DNA of 19,266 nucleotides from Aquincola sp. (GTDB lineage: Bacteria; Pseudomonadota; Gammaproteobacteria; Burkholderiales; Burkholderiaceae_C). Below are positions 14,923 through 19,266 of the stretch, in pieces. The notes below the pieces were generated by a model, which was not told where the DNA came from, searched no databases, and saw only the letters and a list, made by a program, of their open reading frames with translations. A program made the position numbers and the translations under genes. The stretch spans positions 1-19,266 of the forward strand of contig JAOUIM010000018.1 of NCBI GenBank assembly GCA_029884035.1, written 5' to 3'. How positions within the stretch are numbered: the first letter of the stretch is position 1; every line of letters starts with the position of its first letter.

Positions 14923-16198
14923 CCAGGCCCTGTTCGAGCGCGCTCAGCGCGTGATTCCCGGCGGCGTGAATTCACCGGTGCGCGCGTTCCGCGCGGTGGG
15001 CGGCACCCCCCGCTTCATCACGCGTGCCCAGGGTGCCTACCTGTGGGACGCCGAGGAAAAACGCTATACGGACTACATCGGCTCTTGGGGCCCGATGATC
15101 CTGGGGCATGGCCACCCTGCCGTGCTCGACGCGGTGCAACGCGCCGCAGCCGAGGGGCTTAGCTTTGGCGCGCCAACCGAGCGCGAGATCGAACTGGCCG
15201 AAGCGATCCTCGCTCAGGTACCGAGCATGGAGCAGCTGCGGCTGGTTTCCAGCGGCACCGAGGCCGGCATGAGCGCGTTGCGCCTCGCGCGTGGCGCGAC
15301 CGGCCGCAGCAAGATCGTCAAGTTCGAGGGCTGCTACCACGGCCATGCCGACGCGCTGCTCGTGAAGGCCGGCTCAGGGTTGGCCACCTTCGGCCACCCG
15401 ACGAGCGCCGGGGTCCCCCCGGAGGTCGCCCAGCACACGATCGTGCTTCCGTACAACGACGTGGCCGCGCTCGAGGCCGCGTTCGATGCCCATTCACGCC
15501 AGCTCGCGTGCGTGATGATCGAGCCGATCGCCGGCAACATGAACTTCGTGCGCGCTGGCGTGCCTTTCATGAAGCGGCTGCGCGAGTTGTGCTCGCGCGA
15601 CGGCACGCTGCTCGTCTTCGACGAGGTCATGACGGGATTTCGCGTTGCGCTGGGTGGCGCGCAAGCCGTTTATCGCGGGCTGATTCCGGGCTTCCAACCG
15701 GACATGAGCGTGTTCGGCAAGGTCATCGGCGGCGGGATGCCGCTGGCGGCCTTCGGCGGCAAGAAAGACGTGATGAGCCAGCTGGCGCCTCTCGGTCCGG
15801 TCTACCAGGCCGGCACACTGAGCGGCAATCCCGTGGCCACTGCCTGCGGCCTGGCCACGCTGCGCGAGATCGCCCGGCCCGACTTCTTCGAGGCGCTCGC
15901 ACAGCGCACCCGCGCGCTGGTGCAAGGCCTGAGCGCCGCCGCGCGCGAGGCCGACGTACCCTTCTGTGGCGACAGCGAGGGTGGCATGTTCGGTTTCTTC
16001 TTCGCCCGCGCGCTGCCGCAGGACTACGGCGCCGTGATGGCCACCGACAAGGAGCGCTTCAACCGCTTCTTCCACGCAATGCTCGATCGTGGCGTCTACC
16101 TCGCGCCTGCGCTGTACGAAGCCGGCTTCGTCAGTGCCGCGCACACCGAAGCCGACATCGACGCTACCGTGGCATCTGCGCGCGAGGCGTTTGCATGA
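14912..16198 (+). CDS. hemL: Glutamate-1-semialdehyde 2,1-aminomutase
   Basis: HemL is a cytoplasmic PLP enzyme that converts glutamate-1-semialdehyde to 5-aminolevulinate for heme. The 428 residues open with VIPGGVNSPVRAF, hold the PLP phosphate loop SSGTEAGMSALRLARG, and have D237 in FDEVMTGFR. Schiff-base Lys270 lies in VFGKVIGGGMPLAAFGG. Length matches E. coli (426). GTG 14912 gives the family's usual N-terminus; ATG 14879 would add 11 residues. It overlaps the kinase gene by 11 bases, so the two are likely one transcript. After the stop come 274 bases without a gene. Confidence 0.96.
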   Translation: MSTNQALFERAQRVIPGGVNSPVRAFRAVGGTPRFITRAQGAYLWDAEEKRYTDYIGSWGPMILGHGHPAVLDAVQRAAAEGLSFGAPTEREIELAEAILAQVPSMEQLRLVSSGTEAGMSALRLARGATGRSKIVKFEGCYHGHADALLVKAGSGLATFGHPTSAGVPPEVAQHTIVLPYNDVAALEAAFDAHSRQLACVMIEPIAGNMNFVRAGVPFMKRLRELCSRDGTLLVFDEVMTGFRVALGGAQAVYRGLIPGFQPDMSVFGKVIGGGMPLAAFGGKKDVMSQLAPLGPVYQAGTLSGNPVATACGLATLREIARPDFFEALAQRTRALVQGLSAAAREADVPFCGDSEGGMFGFFFARALPQDYGAVMATDKERFNRFFHAMLDRGVYLAPALYEAGFVSAAHTEADIDATVASAREAFA

Positions 16199-16204
16199 TG
16201 ATGC

Positions 16205-16237
16205 CGGGCTGGCTAGTCCGTTGACCCCGGCAGCCCG
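16205..16237 (+). repeat. Inverted repeat after hemL
   Basis: CGGGCTG (16205-16211) and CAGCCCG (16231-16237) form 7-bp arms with a 19-nt loop just past the hemL stop. A second small repeat follows (CGGAC 16238-16242, GTCCG 16248-16252). No T run follows, so an intrinsic terminator cannot be claimed. The rest of 16199-16472 shows no tRNA, RNA gene or supported ORF. Confidence 0.35.
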
Positions 16238-16459
16238 CGGACATCGCGTCCGGTTCAGGACTGTCGGCATGCGGCACAGGACCCGGCCTGACAGCGAACG
16301 GCGCGACCGATCCGGGTTCTGATCTCGTTCACGCAGCACGCCGCGGCGGGCTGCTCCGGCAAGACTGCGGTGCGAATGCCGTCCGCGTCAAGTCCGCCCA
16401 GGCGCCGCCGACGAGCATCGGGACGCATCCGATACCGATGCTCACAAGTGCGCGCCTCC

Positions 16460-16465
16460 TAGAAT
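16460..16465 (+). promoter_or_regulatory. Possible -10 element of mpl
   Basis: TAGAAT ends seven bases before the mpl ATG, and no Shine-Dalgarno sequence lies between. If used, transcription would start at or next to the ATG and give a leaderless mRNA. No good -35 hexamer is seen at 17 bases. Confidence 0.4.
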
Positions 16466-16472
16466 TTGTCCC

Positions 16473-17846
16473 ATGCACATCCACATCCTGGGCATCTGCG
16501 GCACCTTCATGGGCGGCATCGCGGCGATCGCGCGCGAGGCAGGCCACAAGGTCACAGGCTGCGACGCCAATGTCTACCCGCCGATGAGCGACCAATTGCG
16601 TGAGCTCGGCATTGAGCCGATCGAGGGCTACGGCGTCGAGCAGATGGCGCTGCGGCCCGACGTGTTCGTGATCGGCAACGTGGTGACGCGTGCACGCGCG
16701 CGTGACTTCGCGCTGATGGAGGCGATCCTCGACGCGGGTGCCGACTACACGAGCGGGCCGCAGTGGCTGTACGAGAACGTGCTGCGCCACCGGCACGTGC
16801 TGGCGGTAGCAGGCACGCACGGCAAGACAACGACGACCGCGATGCTGGCCTGGATCCTCGAATCGGCAGGGCTGAACCCCGGGTTCCTGGTGGGCGGCGT
16901 GCCGCTGAACTTCGGCGTGTCCGCGCGCCTTGGCGGCGGCAACCACTTCGTGATCGAGGCCGATGAGTACGACACCGCGCTTTTCGACAAGCGCAGCAAG
17001 TTCGTGCACTACCGCCCGCGCACCGCGATCCTCAACAACCTCGAGTTCGACCACGCTGACATCTTCCCGGACCTGGCCGCGATCGAAACGCAGTTCCATC
17101 ACCTGGTGCGGACGGTGCCGTCGAAAGGGCGGCTGGTGGTCAATGCACGTGACGAAGCCGTGCAGCGCGTGTTGGCGCGCGGCTGCTGGAGCGAAGTCCT
17201 TCGCTTCGGCGCACAGAGAGAGGAGCCTGGCGCCTTGCGCGCACGTGGCGAGCCGCACGCCTTTGACGTGCTGCGCGGCAGTCTGCGACTCGGACGCGTC
17301 GAGTGGCCGCTGTTCGGCGAGTTCAACCAACTCAACGCGCTGGCCGCGATCGGCGCGGCCGAGCACGTGGGCGTGGCGCCAGACGCAGCGGCGGAGTCGC
17401 TGTCGCGCTTCCGGAACGCGAAGCGCCGGATGGAGATGATTGGCGAGGTCGCGGGCGTGAAGGTCTACGATGACTTTGCTCACCACCCCACCGCGATCCG
17501 CGTCACGGTGGGTGGCCTGCGGCAGCGCGTAGGTCTGGAGCGTGTGCTCGCCGTGTTCGAACCGCGTTCGAACACGATGAAGCTGGGCACGATGAAAGCA
17601 CAGTTGCCCTGGGCGCTGGAAGAGGCCGACCTGTCGTTCTGCCTGCAGGGCAACTACGGCTGGGAGGCGCGGGAGGCGCTCGCACCGATGGGCGCGCTCG
17701 TGGTGGTGGCCGACAAGGTCGACGCACTCGCGGCCATGGTGGTCGAGGCGGCCAAGCCTGGCGACCATGTCCTGTGCATGAGCAACGGCAGCTTCGGCGG
17801 CATTCATGGCCAGCTTCTCGCGGGCTTGCGCCGCAAGTTCGGTTGA
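16473..17846 (+). CDS. mpl: UDP-MurNAc:L-Ala-gamma-D-Glu-meso-DAP ligase (murein recycling)
   Basis: Mpl joins the recycled tripeptide L-Ala-gamma-D-Glu-mDAP to UDP-MurNAc in the cytoplasm with ATP. This saves MurC-F steps. The 457 residues equal the E. coli enzyme. Visible are the N-terminal Rossmann start HIHILGICGTFMGG, the ATP loop VAGTHGKTTTT with Lys118, and the Mpl-type EADEYDTALFDKRSKF. NNLEFDHADIF, the C-terminal FAHHPTAIR and FEPRSNTMKLG also fit the Mur ligase family. A short esterase gene follows 13 bases later, so they probably share a transcript. Confidence 0.96.
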   Translation: MHIHILGICGTFMGGIAAIAREAGHKVTGCDANVYPPMSDQLRELGIEPIEGYGVEQMALRPDVFVIGNVVTRARARDFALMEAILDAGADYTSGPQWLYENVLRHRHVLAVAGTHGKTTTTAMLAWILESAGLNPGFLVGGVPLNFGVSARLGGGNHFVIEADEYDTALFDKRSKFVHYRPRTAILNNLEFDHADIFPDLAAIETQFHHLVRTVPSKGRLVVNARDEAVQRVLARGCWSEVLRFGAQREEPGALRARGEPHAFDVLRGSLRLGRVEWPLFGEFNQLNALAAIGAAEHVGVAPDAAAESLSRFRNAKRRMEMIGEVAGVKVYDDFAHHPTAIRVTVGGLRQRVGLERVLAVFEPRSNTMKLGTMKAQLPWALEEADLSFCLQGNYGWEAREALAPMGALVVVADKVDALAAMVVEAAKPGDHVLCMSNGSFGGIHGQLLAGLRRKFG

Positions 17847-17859
17847 CGCCCACGGACCG

Positions 17860-18450
17860 ATGGACCGCGTCAGCCACATCCTATACCTGCACGGCTTCCG
17901 CTCGTCGCCCCGATCGTTCAAGGCGCAGCTGATGGGCGGCTGGATCGGCGATCATCGTCCCGAGGTGCACTGGTGGTGCCCGCTGCTGCCGCCGTCGCCG
18001 CGCGAAGCCATGGCGATGGTGTTCGAGACGCTGGCCCGGTGGCCGGTCGAGCGCATGGCCGTGGTCGGCAGCTCGCTCGGTGGCTTCTATGCCACCGTGG
18101 TGGCCGAGCGCACGGGTTGCCGCGCGGTGCTGCTCAACCCCGCCATCAACCCGGCGCGCGACCTGGCGGGCTACATCGGTGACCTGACTTCGTACCACAA
18201 TCCGGACGACCACTTCTACTTCAAGCCCGAGTACGTGACGCAGTTGCGCGTGATGACGCCGCGTGCGATCACGCGGCCGGAGCGCTACTTCGCCGTCGTG
18301 GCCAAGGGCGACGAGGTGCTCGACTGGCGCGAGATGACTGATCGCTACGACCACGTGCCGCTACGATTGATCGACGGCAGCGACCATGCGATGTCCGACT
18401 TCGAAGCACATTTGCCGCACATCCTGCGTTTCCTGGGCCTGCTCCACTGA
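17860..18450 (+). CDS. YqiA/YcfP-family alpha/beta esterase
   Basis: This is a small single-domain hydrolase of 196 residues. It opens with ILYLHGFRSSPRSFKA, which is typical of YqiA-type proteins. The catalytic set is Ser72 in VGSSLGGFYATV, Asp151 in KGDEVLDW and His176 in DGSDHAMSDF, so it should be active on short acyl or thio-esters. The physiological substrate is unknown. The frame is open from 17806, but that would overlap mpl; ATG 17860 gives the family's usual N-terminus, although its ribosome site is weak (CGGA). It follows mpl by 13 bases and precedes the RNB gene. Confidence 0.88.
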   Translation: MDRVSHILYLHGFRSSPRSFKAQLMGGWIGDHRPEVHWWCPLLPPSPREAMAMVFETLARWPVERMAVVGSSLGGFYATVVAERTGCRAVLLNPAINPARDLAGYIGDLTSYHNPDDHFYFKPEYVTQLRVMTPRAITRPERYFAVVAKGDEVLDWREMTDRYDHVPLRLIDGSDHAMSDFEAHLPHILRFLGLLH

Positions 18451-18465
18451 GGGGCGAGTCCCCTC
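18449..18465 (+). terminator. Hairpin at the end of the esterase gene
   Basis: GAGGGG (18449-18454) and CCCCTC (18460-18465) form a perfect 6-bp stem with a 5-nt loop, starting inside the esterase stop codon. No T run follows, so termination is uncertain. The 110-base gap to the RNB gene holds no other supported feature. Confidence 0.35.
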
Positions 18466-18560
18466 GGCGACAATGCCGCGCATGAGACGGCCCCCAGCCC
18501 ACAGCGTTCGCGGCCCCCGGCGGGCGCTGCGGCGTCTGGAGGCGGCCCGGCGACTCTGAC

Positions 18561-19266
18561 ATGTACGCCCTATTCGACGATGCCGGCAAATTCCACGCCG
18601 GCCGCGTGATGTCAGAGTCCGACGCTTCGCTGCAGGTTGAGCTCGACTCGGGCAAGCGGGTCAAGGTCAAGGCATCTCACCTGCTGCTGAAGTTCGAGCA
18701 ACCGGCGCCAGCCGAGCTGATGAGCCGCGCGCGCGAGTTGTCGCAAGAAATCGACCTCGACCTCGCGTGGACCTTCGCACCGGACGCCGAGTTCGGCTTC
18801 GCCGACCTGGCGCGCGAGTACTTCGATGCCGGGGCCGGCGCGGTGCAGCAGGCCGCGGCGCTGTTGCGCCTGTTCGACGCACCGCATTACTTCCGACGCG
18901 TCGGCAAGGGGCAGTTCAAGAAGGCACCCGAGGAAGTCGTCAAGGCGGCGCTGCTGGCCATCGAGCGCAAGAAGCAGGTGGCGGCCCAGATCGACGCCTG
19001 GGCAGGCGAACTGGTCGAGGGACGGTGCCCGTCGCCGATCCGGGAACAGCTCTTCAAGATCCTGTTCAGGCCCGACAAGAGTGCGCCGGAGTTCAGGGCC
19101 GTCGTCGAGGCCACGAAGCGGGCCCAGCGCGCACCGCTCGATCTCCTCAAGAGTGCCGGTGCGATTGACAGTCCCTACCAGTTCCACTGGAAGCGCTTCC
19201 TCTTCGATCAGTTCCCGAAGGGGACGGCATTCCCCCAGGGCCTGGCCGCACCGGCGGTCAAGGACG
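18561..19266 (+). CDS. RNB-domain (RNase II-type) exoribonuclease, N-terminal part
   Basis: The frame is open from ATG 18561 to the window end, so 235 codons are visible of a protein expected at roughly 600-700 residues. The start MYALFDDAGKFHAGRV and the segment LQVELDSGKRVKVKASHLLL form a small beta-rich N-terminal domain. In Burkholderiales such domains precede an RNB catalytic domain in an RNase II-like protein that degrades RNA 3' to 5'. The helical stretch with HYFRRVGKGQFKKAPEEVVK and the PYQFHWKRFLFDQFPKG segment fit the same family. The RNB catalytic aspartates lie outside the window, so activity cannot be judged. The ATG has no near Shine-Dalgarno; GGAGG at 18538-18542 is 18 bases away. 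The family call is from memory. Confidence 0.8.
   Translation, partial: MYALFDDAGKFHAGRVMSESDASLQVELDSGKRVKVKASHLLLKFEQPAPAELMSRARELSQEIDLDLAWTFAPDAEFGFADLAREYFDAGAGAVQQAAALLRLFDAPHYFRRVGKGQFKKAPEEVVKAALLAIERKKQVAAQIDAWAGELVEGRCPSPIREQLFKILFRPDKSAPEFRAVVEATKRAQRAPLDLLKSAGAIDSPYQFHWKRFLFDQFPKGTAFPQGLAAPAVKD

Noticed and set aside
16199..16472. Possible tRNA or small RNA in the hemL-mpl gap
   Set aside because: No cloverleaf or conserved T-arm sequence could be traced; only short GC hairpins are seen.
16329..17921. 530-codon minus-strand frame opposite mpl
   Set aside because: Shadow frame; mpl is complete and has all family motifs on the plus strand.
18482..18559. 25-codon Arg-rich ORF just before the RNB gene, ending at its ATG
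   Set aside because: No ribosome site, composition expected by chance at this GC content, and no attenuator-like structure linked to it.

Overview
The window is strongly GC-rich, densely coded and free of mobile elements. Gene content and order point to a betaproteobacterium of the order Burkholderiales, probably near the Rubrivivax/Leptothrix/Methylibium group. The markers are a rubredoxin-pilGHI-pilJ-chpA cluster, a ThiD-like kinase next to hemL, and mpl followed by a YqiA-type esterase and an RNB ribonuclease. This placement is from memory of families, not from a search.

Layout. Positions 1-2174 (+) hold the last codons of an unidentified gene, then a 718-residue membrane protein. It combines a PAS domain, a histidine-kinase-like core that looks catalytically dead, and an intact DEDDh 3'-5' exonuclease domain. 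Convergent to it, 11 bases away, is a Tat-exported alpha/beta hydrolase (2186-3196, -). Positions 3403-13787 (-) hold a type IV pilus chemosensory (Pil-Chp) operon, transcribed right to left: rubredoxin, pilG, pilH, pilI, pilJ, and a 2080-residue ChpA/PilL hybrid kinase. No pilK (CheR-like) or chpB (CheB-like) gene is present.

Positions 13942-16198 (+) diverge from the rubredoxin: a ThiD-like kinase with a non-standard active-site signature overlaps hemL by 11 bases. Positions 16473-19266 (+) hold mpl (murein tripeptide recycling), a small YqiA-like esterase, and the first 235 codons of an RNB-family exoribonuclease that runs off the end.

How the genes work together. In the Pil-Chp system PilJ senses in the inner membrane and periplasm, PilI couples it to ChpA, and ChpA passes phosphate to PilG and PilH to control pilus motors or cAMP-linked output. 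HemL makes 5-aminolevulinate for heme with PLP, and the kinase translated just before it may handle thiamine or B6 precursors. The rest is housekeeping. I see no CRISPR, IS, phage, tRNA or rRNA. The most unusual items are the pseudokinase-exonuclease fusion, the atypical ThiD-like kinase coupled to hemL, and a long interrupted inverted repeat just before the rubredoxin start. All gaps between genes are under 300 bases.
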